Assembly: GCF_019090165.1 (NCBI RefSeq)
Contig: NZ_JAHRIB010000004.1
Span: forward strand, 1 to 64,000
Length of the DNA stretch: 64,000 nucleotides
Reading direction: 5' to 3'
DNA from: Streptomyces sp. BV286
GTDB taxonomy: Bacteria; Actinomycetota; Actinomycetes; Streptomycetales; Streptomycetaceae
Shown here: positions 28,439-36,821 of the stretch, one piece after another
How positions within the stretch are numbered: position 1 is the first letter of the stretch
How the letters are laid out: each line of letters opens with the position of its first letter
The notes under the pieces: model-generated
The model's database searches: none
What the model was told of the DNA's origin: nothing
The model's input: only the letters and a program-made list of their open reading frames with translations
Program-made: the position numbers and the translations under genes

Positions 28439-29803
28439 GTGAGTGACCGGAGCGGTCATATATGTCCGGAATGCGGGACACCTAGGGAGCCGGGAGGCTC
28501 CCCCGCCTGCGGCTGCGCCCGCAGAGCGGCGGACGAGCTCCTGGAGACCCGCACCGCGGAGGCGGCCGCCGCGGAGGACTTCGACCCGCTGCGCATCCGC
28601 CCCTACGTGGACCTGGGGGTAAGGGACACCTCGGCCGACGCCGCATCCCCGGGCACCTCCACCGAACCGGCGACCGCTGAGGACCACCCCGGGCCCGGCT
28701 CGCGGTCGGCCGCGGCCACGGCCCCGACCGGCACCGCGAGCGAGAGGCCGCCCGGGGCCGGGGGTCTCACCGGACACGGAAGCACGGGCGGCACGGGGAT
28801 CCCGTACACCGGGGCACCCGCCTCGTACGGCACCGACGGCTCCGCCCCGTACGGAACCGGGGGCCACCCCGGGCCGCAGGGCCACGCGGGGCCCGACGGC
28901 CGGGAAACCCTCGCGACACCCATGCCCTCGGCCGGCCACACGGGCCTGCACGGCCCACCGGACCTACGTGACTCACAGGGCTCACAGGGCTCACAGGAGC
29001 ATCAGAGTCCGCTCGACGCCTTTGGGGCGTCCGGCACTCCGGGGGCCCACCCCGCCGACGCGTTCGCCGACACCGACGCGACCTCGCGGCTGCCCCGCCT
29101 GGCGGCCCTGCCGCACCCGGTCGGCACCCATCTCTTCGACACCCGGCCACCCGGCCCCGATGCGGCCCCCGCCCCCGCTGCCGCCGACTTCCCGGACGAC
29201 TCCGCCGAGGTCCCGAGCCGGCGCCGCCGTTTCGCGCTCGTGGGCGCCGGCGCCACCGCGGTCGTGGTCGCGGCCGCCGGGTTCGCGAGCGGGCTGTTCT
29301 CGTACGAGTCGCCGTCGCGGGACAGCGCCGCGCCGGACGACATACGCGCGAGCGTGCCGGACGCGTCCGTGGAGGAGCGGTCGCCGTCGGCCTCCGCGTC
29401 ACCGAGCCCGTCGCCGTCGGCGTCCCCGTCCGCGTCGCCCAGTCCGAGCGTCACACCGTCGGCCACACGGCCGGCCGCCCCGCCCACCCCGTCCCGGGCG
29501 GCCAGCACGTCGAGTACGCCGTCGGCCGACTCCCCGACGGGTACCACCCGGCCGCCCTCGGGCCCACCGGAGAAGGGCGTGCAGCCGGTCCTGCGCCGCG
29601 GCGACACCGGCCCGGAGGTCACCGAACTCCAGCTCCGCCTGCAGCAGTTGGCACTCTTTGTGGGCAACTCGGACGGCGACTACGACAACCGGACCGAGAA
29701 CGCCGTACGCAACTACCAGGTCACCCGGGGCATCAACGAGGAACCGGGCGTGTACGCCGAAGAAACCAGGAACCGCCTGGAAACGGAAACGTCAGAACCG
29801 TAA
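28439..29803 (+). CDS. Zinc-ribbon and PG_binding_1 protein with one membrane helix
   Basis: Protein of 454 aa. A zinc ribbon sits at the extreme N-terminus (CPECGTPREPGGSPACGC). A long Pro/Gly/Thr-rich region follows, and one membrane helix (RFALVGAGATAVVVAAAGFA, about residue 263) separates cytoplasm from outside. Beyond it is a Ser/Pro/Ala stalk, then a C-terminal peptidoglycan-binding domain (LRRGDTGPEVTELQLRLQQL, then NRTENAVRNYQ). So it should link an inside metal-binding head to the cell wall. GTG 28439 has GGAGGG eight bases ahead; an ATG at 28421 is an alternative. The exact role is unknown. Confidence 0.85.
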   Translation: MSDRSGHICPECGTPREPGGSPACGCARRAADELLETRTAEAAAAEDFDPLRIRPYVDLGVRDTSADAASPGTSTEPATAEDHPGPGSRSAAATAPTGTASERPPGAGGLTGHGSTGGTGIPYTGAPASYGTDGSAPYGTGGHPGPQGHAGPDGRETLATPMPSAGHTGLHGPPDLRDSQGSQGSQEHQSPLDAFGASGTPGAHPADAFADTDATSRLPRLAALPHPVGTHLFDTRPPGPDAAPAPAAADFPDDSAEVPSRRRRFALVGAGATAVVVAAAGFASGLFSYESPSRDSAAPDDIRASVPDASVEERSPSASASPSPSPSASPSASPSPSVTPSATRPAAPPTPSRAASTSSTPSADSPTGTTRPPSGPPEKGVQPVLRRGDTGPEVTELQLRLQQLALFVGNSDGDYDNRTENAVRNYQVTRGINEEPGVYAEETRNRLETETSEP

Positions 29804-29855
29804 CCCCGCCCCGTCTTCAGGCGCGCGGGGGCGCCGAACCCCCACCCGCAGCCCC

Positions 29856-29894
29856 GCCCCTTCAGGGGCGCGGGGAACTGCGCGACCAGCCACG
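29856..29894 (+). repeat. Dispersed Streptomyces-type intergenic repeat, copy A
   Basis: Contains TTCAGGGGCGCGGGGAACTG followed by CGCGACCAGCCACG. Related copies occur at 51373-51415, 55739-55778 and, inverted, at 59795-59842. The start can fold by pairing CCCC with GGGG. Confidence 0.85.
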
Positions 29895-29962
29895 AAGCAC
29901 CCACACCCTCCCCCACAACCCCTGGCGCCCCGAGCCGTCCCCCGTCAACCCGAACCCGCACG

Positions 29963-30640
29963 TCACCCCACGTGCAGCCGAACCGCCCCACCCTCAGCAC
30001 CGTCGACACCCTCGATGACCTCGACCCGAACCTGCCGAAGATCCCGCACCACCACGTCCGGCCGATGAAACGCGGCCCGGGGACCCACCCCGACCACCCG
30101 CATTCCGGCGGAGCGCCCTGCCGAGATCCCCGCCCCCGAGTCCTCGAACACCACACAGTCCTCGGGCGCCACACCCAACTCGGCCGCCGCCTTCAGGAAC
30201 CCTTCGGGATCCGGCTTGCTCGCCCCGACGGACTCGGCGGTGATCCGCAGCTCGGGCAGCGCCAGTCCCGCCGCCCCCATCCGCGCGGCGGACAGCGCCA
30301 CATCCGCGGACGTCACGAGCGCGTGCGGCACCCCGCGCAGGGAGGCCAGGAACTCCGCGGCCCCGGGGATCGCCACGACCCCGTCCATGTCGGCGGTCTC
30401 CTCGGCGAGCATGCGCGCGTTGTCCGCGTGGTTCTGCTCCATGGGCCGGCCGGGCAGCAGCACCGCCATCGACGCGTATCCCTGCCGTCCGTGGACGACC
30501 TTCATGACCTCGTCCCCGTCGAGCCCGTGCCGGTCGGCCCAGCCGCGCCAGACGCGCTCGACGACGGCGTCCGAGTTGACGAGGGTGCCGTCCATGTCCA
30601 GCAGCAGGGCACGGGCGGTCAGCACGGTCGTGGCCGTCAT
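29963..30640 (-). CDS. HAD-superfamily sugar phosphatase (HAD-IA)
   Basis: Protein of 225 aa. The nucleophile motif is DMDGTLVNS at about residues 14-22. The threonine/serine motif is ALVTSADV, and KPDPEGFLKAAAELG then VVFEDSGAG complete the catalytic set. The alpha-helical cap (GHGLDGDEVM region) marks the beta-phosphoglucomutase / DOG phosphatase group. It probably dephosphorylates a sugar phosphate in the cytoplasm. ATG 30640 is preferred because GGAG sits seven bases ahead of it, whereas it almost touches ATG 30646. Substrate specificity cannot be read. Confidence 0.9.
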   Translation of the reverse strand: MTATTVLTARALLLDMDGTLVNSDAVVERVWRGWADRHGLDGDEVMKVVHGRQGYASMAVLLPGRPMEQNHADNARMLAEETADMDGVVAIPGAAEFLASLRGVPHALVTSADVALSAARMGAAGLALPELRITAESVGASKPDPEGFLKAAAELGVAPEDCVVFEDSGAGISAGRSAGMRVVGVGPRAAFHRPDVVVRDLRQVRVEVIEGVDGAEGGAVRLHVG

Positions 30641-30967
30641 CGGCATGCTCCAAAGCGTGGAAGAGGGGGCCACGCACGGCCCCCGGGGAACAAGGCGGCC
30701 CCGTCCGCCGGTCAGGGAGAACGGACGGGAGCCACTTTGTTCCCCCACGGTACAAAACAAAGGGGCGATCCCGCCACCACTCCCGGGGACTCATTCCGCA
30801 CAAGGGCACGACAAACCGGGCGGCCCGACCCGAAAGTCCCGCCATAAACCTTGTCGTGTCATGCCCGCGTCATTAACTTCTCACCTGACGCTCATCTCCC
30901 GGAAACCGGCCACCGCGAGCATTCAGTCGCCCGCTGGTCAACTTCCCCCCGCCCCAAGGGAGTTCGC
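30641..30967. other. 327-base divergent intergenic region
   Basis: No gene is seen. It contains the HAD gene's upstream region and the likely promoter of the HNH nuclease gene (30851-30879). The central part is relatively A-rich for this genome. Confidence 0.5.
30851..30879 (+). promoter_or_regulatory. Sigma-70-type promoter for the HNH nuclease gene
   Basis: TTGTCG at 30851-30856 and TAACTT at 30874-30879 are separated by 17 bases. A transcript from here would have a leader of about 80 bases. Confidence 0.5.
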
Positions 30968-31612
30968 ATGCCCAGGTTCTACGCGCGTCGACGGCTGAGT
31001 CTAGCCGCCGCCTTCACCGGACTGATAGCCATGGCCGGCCTCTTCAACGGCCCGGCCGCCTCCGCCGCCCTGCCCACCCCGGTCAGCGCCGCCACCGCCC
31101 GCACCTACCTCGCCTCGCTCACCGTGGCGACCGAGGACCGCACCGGCTACAACCGTGATCTCTTCCCCCACTGGATCACCATCAGCGGCACGTGCAACAC
31201 CCGTGAGACGGTCCTCAAGCGGGATGGCACGAACGTCGTCACCAGCTCCGCCTGCGCGGCCACCAGCGGCAGCTGGTACTCCGTCTACGACGGCGCGACC
31301 TGGACCGCCGCCTCCGACCTCGACATCGACCACCTCGTCCCGCTGGCCGAGGCCTGGGACTCCGGCGCCGACAGCTGGACCACCTCGCAGCGCCAGGCCT
31401 TCGCCAACGACCTCACGCGCCCCCAGCTCATCGCCGTCACGGACAACGTGAACCAGTCGAAGAGCGACCAGGACCCGGCCGAGTGGATGCCGTCCCGCAC
31501 CGCCTACGCCTGCACCTACGTGCGCGCCTGGGTCCAGGTGAAGTACTACTACGACCTCTCCGTCGACTCCGCGGAGAAGAGCAAGCTCAGCTCGGTCCTC
31601 AGCGGCTGCTGA
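30968..31612 (+). CDS. Secreted HNH endonuclease-family protein (GmrSD C-terminal-like)
   Basis: Protein of 214 aa with a signal peptide (residues about 1-32, ending ASAAL) and one catalytic domain. DLDIDHLVPLAEAWDSGA holds the His-Asp metal motif, and LIAVTDNVNQSKSDQDP the Asn and Lys of the HNH/DUF1524 fold. Cysteine pairs (GTCNTR, SACAAT, YACTYV, SGC) suggest disulfides, in keeping with export. It is probably an extracellular nuclease for nutrient recovery, not a restriction enzyme. ATG 30968 has AAGGGAG five bases ahead. Confidence 0.9.
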   Translation: MPRFYARRRLSLAAAFTGLIAMAGLFNGPAASAALPTPVSAATARTYLASLTVATEDRTGYNRDLFPHWITISGTCNTRETVLKRDGTNVVTSSACAATSGSWYSVYDGATWTAASDLDIDHLVPLAEAWDSGADSWTTSQRQAFANDLTRPQLIAVTDNVNQSKSDQDPAEWMPSRTAYACTYVRAWVQVKYYYDLSVDSAEKSKLSSVLSGC

Positions 31613-31741
31613 CCGGAAGTCCCGGGATCTGCCGCAGCCGCTGACCGAAAGTCCCCGGGATCTGCCGCGATCTCTCGCCGGAACCTCCCCACCGACCTCC
31701 GTCGTTCCGTACCGTACGGGGCGATGGAGGAGGCTGATCAC

Positions 31742-33385
31742 GTGGCGAATCTGCGCCTGGGTCCACTGCTGAGGTACGTCGACGGCTCGTCCGCGACCGT
31801 CTGGGTCGAGGCGAGCCGTCCGTGCACGGCCGAGGTGCGCTGCGCGGACGGCGCCGGCGGTGAGACCCGCACCTTCCAGATCGCGGGCCATCACTACGCC
31901 CTGGTCCAGGTGACCGGACTGACACCGGGCACGACCTCCGCGTACGAGGTCCTGCTCGACGGGGCGCAGGTCTGGCCCCTGCCCGACTCGCCGTTCCCGC
32001 CCTCCGCCATCCACACCCCGGTGGACGGCCAGGAGGCCGTCCAGGTCGCCTTCGGCTCCTGCCGCTGGGCCTCGCCGCCCGCCGGCGAGAAGGACCCGGT
32101 GGGCCCGGACGCCCTGGACACCCTCGCGGCCCGGATCGCCGGGGACCCGCAGGGCGAGCGCCCGGACGTCCTGCTGCTGCTGGGCGACCAGGTGTACGCG
32201 GACGAGGTGTCCAAGGCCACCCGCCACTGGCTGAAGGCCCGCCGAGGCCTGCACGAAGCCCCGGGCGCCGAGGTCGCGGACTACGAGGAGTACACGCACC
32301 TCTACTACGAATCGTGGCTCGACCCCGAGGTCCGCTGGTTGCTCTCCACGGTGCCCAGCTGCATGATCTTCGACGATCACGACGTCATCGACGACTGGAA
32401 CACCAGCGAGGCCTGGGTCACCGACATGCGGGCCACTCCCTGGTGGCGCGAGCGTGTCCTGAGCGGCCTGATGTCGTACTGGGTCCACCAGCACCTCGGC
32501 AACCTCTCCCCCGACCACCTCGCCGAGGACCCCCTGTACGCGGCCGTCCGCGCCACCCCCGACGGCACGGACGCCCTGCGCGACTTCGCGTCCCGGGCCG
32601 ACGCCGAGCCCGCCTCGGTCCGCTGGAGCTACCGCCGCGACTTCGGCCGCGCCCGCCTCCTGATGGTCGACAGCCGCGCCGCCCGTGTCCTCGACGAGCA
32701 GAACCGTTCGATGCTCGACGAGGAGGAGTGGACCTGGCTCCGGGAACAGGCACTGGAGGGGACCGGCGCGTACGACCACCTCCTCATCGGGACCTCACTG
32801 CCCTGGCTGCTCCCCAACCTCGTGCACGACGCGGAAGCGTGGAACGCCGCGATGTGCCGGGGCGAGCGGGGCCAGCGCTGGGCGCGGCGGGGGGAGAACC
32901 TCCGGCGGGCGGCCGACCTGGAGCACTGGGCGGCGTTCCCGTCGTCCTTCGACGCGCTGGCGGAGCTGATCGCCGAGGCCGGCTCGGGCCCCGGGGCACC
33001 GGCGACGGTGTGCGTGCTGTCCGGGGACGTGCACCACGCGTACATCGCCGAGCCGGTCTGGCGGAAGGGCCTGCCGGGGCCGGACGCCCGGGTGGTCCAG
33101 CTGACCTGCTCCCCCGTCCACAACTCCATCCCGCCCTACATCAAGATCGGCTTCCGCTTCGGCTGGAGCGGGGTGGGCCGGGCCATCGGCCGCCGCTTCG
33201 CCCGGCACGGCAGGGTCACGCCCCCGCCCGTCGACTGGCGCAAGACCGGGGGCCCCTGGTTCGGCAACCAGCTCATGACGCTGACCCTGCGCGGCCGTTC
33301 GGCCCGGCTCCGGCTCGACCACGCGCGGGAGGATCGCGGCGGCGGGGCCAGTCTGCGGACGATCGACGAATCGGAGCTCAGCTAG
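31742..33385 (+). CDS. PhoD-like alkaline phosphatase/phosphodiesterase family protein
   Basis: Protein of 547 aa. An N-terminal fibronectin-like part (residues about 1-95) leads into a metallophosphatase with LLLGDQVYADE, FDDHDVIDDWN, the Tyr/Arg-rich helix after it, and SGDVHHAYIAEP near the end. No signal peptide is present, unlike the Tat-exported PhoD enzymes, so it probably works in the cytoplasm. GTG 31742 has GGAGGAG nine bases ahead and was preferred to ATG 31724. A perfect 13-bp hairpin directly follows the stop codon. No PHO box could be confirmed upstream. Confidence 0.9.
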   Translation: MANLRLGPLLRYVDGSSATVWVEASRPCTAEVRCADGAGGETRTFQIAGHHYALVQVTGLTPGTTSAYEVLLDGAQVWPLPDSPFPPSAIHTPVDGQEAVQVAFGSCRWASPPAGEKDPVGPDALDTLAARIAGDPQGERPDVLLLLGDQVYADEVSKATRHWLKARRGLHEAPGAEVADYEEYTHLYYESWLDPEVRWLLSTVPSCMIFDDHDVIDDWNTSEAWVTDMRATPWWRERVLSGLMSYWVHQHLGNLSPDHLAEDPLYAAVRATPDGTDALRDFASRADAEPASVRWSYRRDFGRARLLMVDSRAARVLDEQNRSMLDEEEWTWLREQALEGTGAYDHLLIGTSLPWLLPNLVHDAEAWNAAMCRGERGQRWARRGENLRRAADLEHWAAFPSSFDALAELIAEAGSGPGAPATVCVLSGDVHHAYIAEPVWRKGLPGPDARVVQLTCSPVHNSIPPYIKIGFRFGWSGVGRAIGRRFARHGRVTPPPVDWRKTGGPWFGNQLMTLTLRGRSARLRLDHAREDRGGGASLRTIDESELS

Positions 33386-33416
33386 CCCGCGGCCGCGGGT
33401 ATTCCGCGGCCGCGGG
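33386..33416 (+). terminator. Terminator hairpin directly after the phosphatase stop
   Basis: Bases 33386-33398 pair perfectly with 33404-33416 around the loop GTATT, starting one base after the TAG stop. Confidence 0.88.
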
Positions 33417-33857
33417 AGTGACGGCGGCGCCGACGGGTGAAGGGCGGACAGGCGAAGCGCGGACGGGTAGGGGCGGACGAGTTGTTCGCGCGGACCGGGC
33501 AGGCGCCCCATCCCTCGATATCTGATGTTCCGTCATATACGTGCGCAATCAAGGTAGTTCGCGAACGACGCCTGGCCGGATGACGTGCGTCAGGTGACCG
33601 CGGCCGGTGCCGTCCGCGTGTGGACTCGGTCACCCCGCCGGACACCGCCGAGCCGGCGCCGGGCCGCGCTTCGGGCGGTCGCCGCCCAGGCCGGACAGGG
33701 GGTGGAGCCCTGTTCGACAGCCACTTCGATGACTGAACCATGGCCAAAAGTTGAACTTGCAAGCGTTGAACAGGCAGACCTAACGTGGAGCACTCACTCG
33801 GTTCCGTCCCCCACCGGTCCCCCCAGGACCGCACTCAGACCGAAGGAGTTCCCCCAC
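33417..33857 (+). other. 440-base intergenic region before doxX
   Basis: No gene is apparent. Near the 3' end GTTGAAC occurs twice as a direct repeat with an 8-base gap (about 33751-33772), ahead of CTAACG, and may mark the doxX promoter and its activator site. Confidence 0.45.
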
Positions 33858-34310
33858 ATGACCGGACGCCTCAACAGCGCCCAGCCGTACGCCATCGGCC
33901 TGTTCCGCATCGTCATCGGCCTGCTCTTCGCCTGCCACGGCGCCGTATCGCTCCTCGGCGTCCTCGGCGGCGTGGACGGCAAGGGCGCCACCGTCGAAAC
34001 GGGCGCCTGGCCCAACTGGTACGCGGCTGTCATCGAGCTCGTCGGCGGCACCCTGGTCCTGCTCGGCCTCGGCACCCGCATCGCGGCGTTCATCGCCTCC
34101 GGCGCGATGGCCTACGCGTACTTCAAGGTCCACCAGCCCGAGGCCCTGTGGCCGATCGACAACAACGGTGAAGCTGCGGCCATGTACAGCTGGTCGATGC
34201 TCCTGCTCGTCTTCACCGGCTCGGGCGCGTTCGGCCTCGACCGGTTCTTCGCAGGCCGTTCGTCCGCGACGGCCGAGGAGAAGCGCACCACGGAGCCCGT
34301 CACGGCCTGA
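33858..34310 (+). CDS. DoxX-family membrane protein
   Basis: Protein of 150 aa with four membrane helices. The first begins AIGLFRIVIGLLFACHGAVS, and LVGGTLVLLGLGTRIAAF is the typical DoxX core. ATG 33858 has AAGGAG nine bases ahead. DoxX proteins in actinobacteria interact with superoxide dismutase and a thiol system in M. tuberculosis, and a SOD-like protein is encoded 300 bases away on the other strand. Whether they cooperate is inference. An array of 16-bp repeats begins at its stop codon. Confidence 0.9.
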   Translation: MTGRLNSAQPYAIGLFRIVIGLLFACHGAVSLLGVLGGVDGKGATVETGAWPNWYAAVIELVGGTLVLLGLGTRIAAFIASGAMAYAYFKVHQPEALWPIDNNGEAAAMYSWSMLLLVFTGSGAFGLDRFFAGRSSATAEEKRTTEPVTA

Positions 34311-34433
34311 CGCACGTACGGCTTGACGCACGTAGGGCCTGACGCACGTAGGGCCTGACGCATGTACAACCGGATGCACGCACAACCGGACGCACGCACA
34401 ACCGGACGCACGCACAACCGGATGCGCCGCCGG
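34306..34433 (+). repeat. 16-bp tandem repeat array, eight copies
   Basis: Four units like gcctgacgcacgtagg (34306-34369) are followed by four like accggacgcacgcaca (34370-34433). All are exactly 16 bases and share the inner gacgcac. The array starts in the last codons of doxX and is otherwise non-coding. Confidence 0.95.
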
Positions 34434-34610
34434 ACACACGACCGGTGACACGGTCGCCGGCACCACCGCACATGCGACTCCAGGCAGCGCCCGTCCCCTC
34501 ACTCGGGGGCGGGCGCCGTCGCGTCGCCAGGTCCCTCGAACCGGCAGGCCCGTCGCACCGCCGCGCCTGCGAGCCGAACGGCCTGACGAACCGACAGGCC
34601 TGGCGGGCTC

Positions 34611-35333
34611 TCAGGTGGCCCACCCGAAGGGCACGGTGAAGCACGCCAACCGCGCGCCGGAGCCGCCCTGTTCGCCGTGCAGCACGACGGAGGCGGCCTC
34701 ACCGCGCCGGAAGTTCCACTCGTGGCGCGCGCTCACCCCGCCCGCACCCTTGGCATCGGCGGTGAAGTCGAGCCACACCTCGTTGTCCGCGTTCACGTCG
34801 GCGGGATCGGTGGACGGCCGGTGCTGATAGTGCCCGCCCGCCGCGGCCGGATCGGTACCGCACGGGTTGCGGTGTACATGCACCCCGTACGCGCGCCCCG
34901 GCTTCAATCCCGTCGCCCGCAGCCGCACCGTCGTACGCCCGCGCTCCTCGCTGTGCTGGCTCACCTCGATCCACGAGGCGGCGGGCACGAGCCCGGTGTC
35001 GTACGTGACGGCCGCCGACGGAACGAGGGCGCCGAGCGGAGCGAAGCGGGCGTCCGTCCGCATCCGGTAGCCGGGGGTCGTACCGGTGGCGTCCGGACCG
35101 GCGGCCGCCACGTCCGCGCCCTCCTCGCCGGGGACGCCCGGGCCGTCCGAAGCACCGGCCGCCCCTGCCGTGAACACGACCGATGCCAGAGCACCGACCA
35201 CGAGCACCATCACTCCGGCCGACCTCACCGCTCTCGTGGTTCCCTCTGCTCCCGCTGTTGCCGCTGTTGCCGCTGTTGCCGCTGTTGCCGCTATTGCCTC
35301 TGTTGCCGCTGTTACTCCTGCTGCTGCCGTCAT
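34611..35333 (-). CDS. Exported superoxide-dismutase-like (Cu/Zn SOD fold) protein
   Basis: Protein of 240 aa. An Ala/Thr-rich N-terminal stretch encoded by 9-bp repeats precedes a hydrophobic export segment (VMVLVVGALASVVFTAGAAG). The C-terminal 150 residues follow the Cu/Zn SOD-like fold: GVHVHRNPCG, GGHYQHRP and WNFRRGEAASVVLHGE. Some metal His positions are present, but the catalytic Arg region is not obvious, so activity is uncertain. The start is ambiguous between ATG 35333 (GAGGAG 11 bases ahead) and GTG or ATG codons about 100 bases further in, after the repeats. Confidence 0.75.
   Translation of the reverse strand: MTAAAGVTAATEAIAATAATAATAATAGAEGTTRAVRSAGVMVLVVGALASVVFTAGAAGASDGPGVPGEEGADVAAAGPDATGTTPGYRMRTDARFAPLGALVPSAAVTYDTGLVPAASWIEVSQHSEERGRTTVRLRATGLKPGRAYGVHVHRNPCGTDPAAAGGHYQHRPSTDPADVNADNEVWLDFTADAKGAGGVSARHEWNFRRGEAASVVLHGEQGGSGARLACFTVPFGWAT
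35252..35314. repeat. 9-bp tandem repeat, seven copies, in the SOD-like gene's 5' end
   Basis: The unit is ccgctgttg, four perfect and three slightly changed. On the minus strand it encodes an Ala-Ala-Thr repeat. Being nine bases long, copy changes would not shift the frame. Confidence 0.92.
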
Positions 35334-35579
35334 CGCCGGATCCGCTCCTCACACCGTCGGTCCCCCCATTCGTTGGTACGGGACGTACGACCGACCCGCC
35401 CCCGGGGGCGTGGCAGCCGAGTGAACATGGTGTGGCGAACCCACGATCCCCCTGTGGATCTCCAGTCGGACTCGAGGCGTACGCTGTATGGCTGTCACAG
35501 GCCGCTCCGGCCGCTCCCCCGCAGCATCGGGGGCACGCGGCACGGTCCGGGCCCACGGGGGAGACACAGGGGAGTTTCG

Positions 35580-36257
35580 GTGCTTGAGAGTGTGGGGTCG
35601 CTGTCCGGCACCCCTTGGATCTACAGCCAATGGATCTATGCCGTAGTGGCGCTGTCGGTCCTTTTCGACGTATTTCTGCCGGTGCTGCCGAGCGGCGTGC
35701 TCGTCATCACGGCGGCGACGGCGGCCGCGGCCGGCACCGGAGCCGCGGCGACCGCGCACGTGCCGGACATCCTGTCGCTGATCCTCTCCGCCGCGACCGC
35801 GTCGGTCCTCGGCGACCTGGTGGCGTACCGGCTGGCCTGGCGCGGCGGTGAGCGGCTGGACCGTGCCATCGCCCGCTCCCGCCGCCTGAGCAGCGCGCAG
35901 GAACGTCTCGGCGCGGCCCTCGCACGCGGCGGCGGCGCCCTGGTCGTCCTCGCCCGCTTCGCGCCCGCCGGCCGCTCGGTCGTCTCCCTCGGCGCGGGCG
36001 CCGCACACCGGCGCGTCCGCGAGTTCCTGCCCTGGTCGATCCTCGCGGGGCTCGCCTGGGCCGCGTACAGCGTCGCCCTCGGCTACTTCGGCGGGCAGTG
36101 GCTGGGCGCCACCTGGCTCGCGTCGGGCATCTCGCTGGTGGCGCTGTTCGGGGCGGGGGCGGGAGCGGCGTACCTGATGCGACGCCCGTCGCCGTTGCCG
36201 GTACCGCTGCCGGTACCCCTTCCGGTGCCCGTGGTGGAGGCGGGCCCGAGCGTCTGA
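35580..36257 (+). CDS. DedA-family (VTT domain) membrane protein
   Basis: Protein of 225 aa with five to six membrane helices and the VTT/DedA core: LDRAIARSRRLSSAQERLG then VVLARFAPAGRSVVSLGAGA, with the family's conserved acidic and Arg residues, and the closing ILAGLAWAAYSVALGYFGGQ. DedA proteins help recycle undecaprenyl phosphate or other lipids across the membrane. The GTG start has GGGGAG five bases ahead. A Pro-Val-Pro-Leu tail ends the protein. A second DedA gene is at 44991. Confidence 0.9.
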   Translation: MLESVGSLSGTPWIYSQWIYAVVALSVLFDVFLPVLPSGVLVITAATAAAAGTGAAATAHVPDILSLILSAATASVLGDLVAYRLAWRGGERLDRAIARSRRLSSAQERLGAALARGGGALVVLARFAPAGRSVVSLGAGAAHRRVREFLPWSILAGLAWAAYSVALGYFGGQWLGATWLASGISLVALFGAGAGAAYLMRRPSPLPVPLPVPLPVPVVEAGPSV

Positions 36258-36360
36258 GGCCTGGGGCGGGACCGGGTGCGACGGGACAGGGAGCGACGCC
36301 ACCGGGGCCCATAGGGGCGCCGGTGCCCCTACCGGACATCAGGGCACCCCACAGCGGGGC

Positions 36361-36407
36361 CCGGTGAGCGCCCGCCCCGCGGGACCGCGCGGTGGGGCGC
36401 TCACCGG
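36361..36407. terminator. Bidirectional hairpin between DedA and DUF2277 genes
   Basis: Bases 36361-36373 pair with 36395-36407 (13 bp) between two convergent genes. Confidence 0.75.
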
Positions 36408-36439
36408 CCCATACAGCCAGGTATCCCGGGACCGTGCGG

Positions 36440-36679
36440 TCAGCCGGCCGCCCGGTGGGGCGGAGTGGTCTGCCCGCGCACCTCCAGGCCGCTCAGCAGT
36501 TCGGCCGTGGCCTCCGTGATCGCGTCGACCGCGCGATCGAAGACCTCGCGGTTGTGGGCGGCCGGGGCGCGGAACCCCGAGACCTTGCGGACGTACTGAA
36601 GAGCGGCGGCGCGGATGTCCTCCTCCGTGGCCTCTTCGGGCAGGACTGGGGGGCGAAGTGTCTTGATGCTCCGGCACAT
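36440..36679 (-). CDS. DUF2277 family protein
   Basis: Protein of 79 aa that is nearly all DUF2277: MCRSIKTLRPP at the start, EEDIRAAALQYVRKVSGF and FDRAVDAITEAT. The N-terminal MCR-x-IKTL is the family hallmark. It is small, soluble and of unknown function. It is convergent with dedA. Confidence 0.93.
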   Translation of the reverse strand: MCRSIKTLRPPVLPEEATEEDIRAAALQYVRKVSGFRAPAAHNREVFDRAVDAITEATAELLSGLEVRGQTTPPHRAAG

Positions 36680-36821
36680 GCGTCCAGTCTCGCGCGCGGC
36701 ACTGACAACGCGAGCGGAATCGGCGGTCCGTGCACCCCGTCCCGGCGTTCGCCCGTCACAGTTCGCGTGAAGTCCCCCGAGAAACTCGCATCCCAAAATC
36801 GAACAGGCGTAGCATTGTCGT

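Noticed and set aside
30968..31612. HNH gene as a restriction or defence nuclease
   Set aside because: A clear signal peptide and disulfide-like cysteines show it is secreted, and no methylase or specificity gene lies nearby.
34306..34433. A CRISPR array
   Set aside because: The 16-bp units are directly adjacent with no spacers and no cas genes are present.
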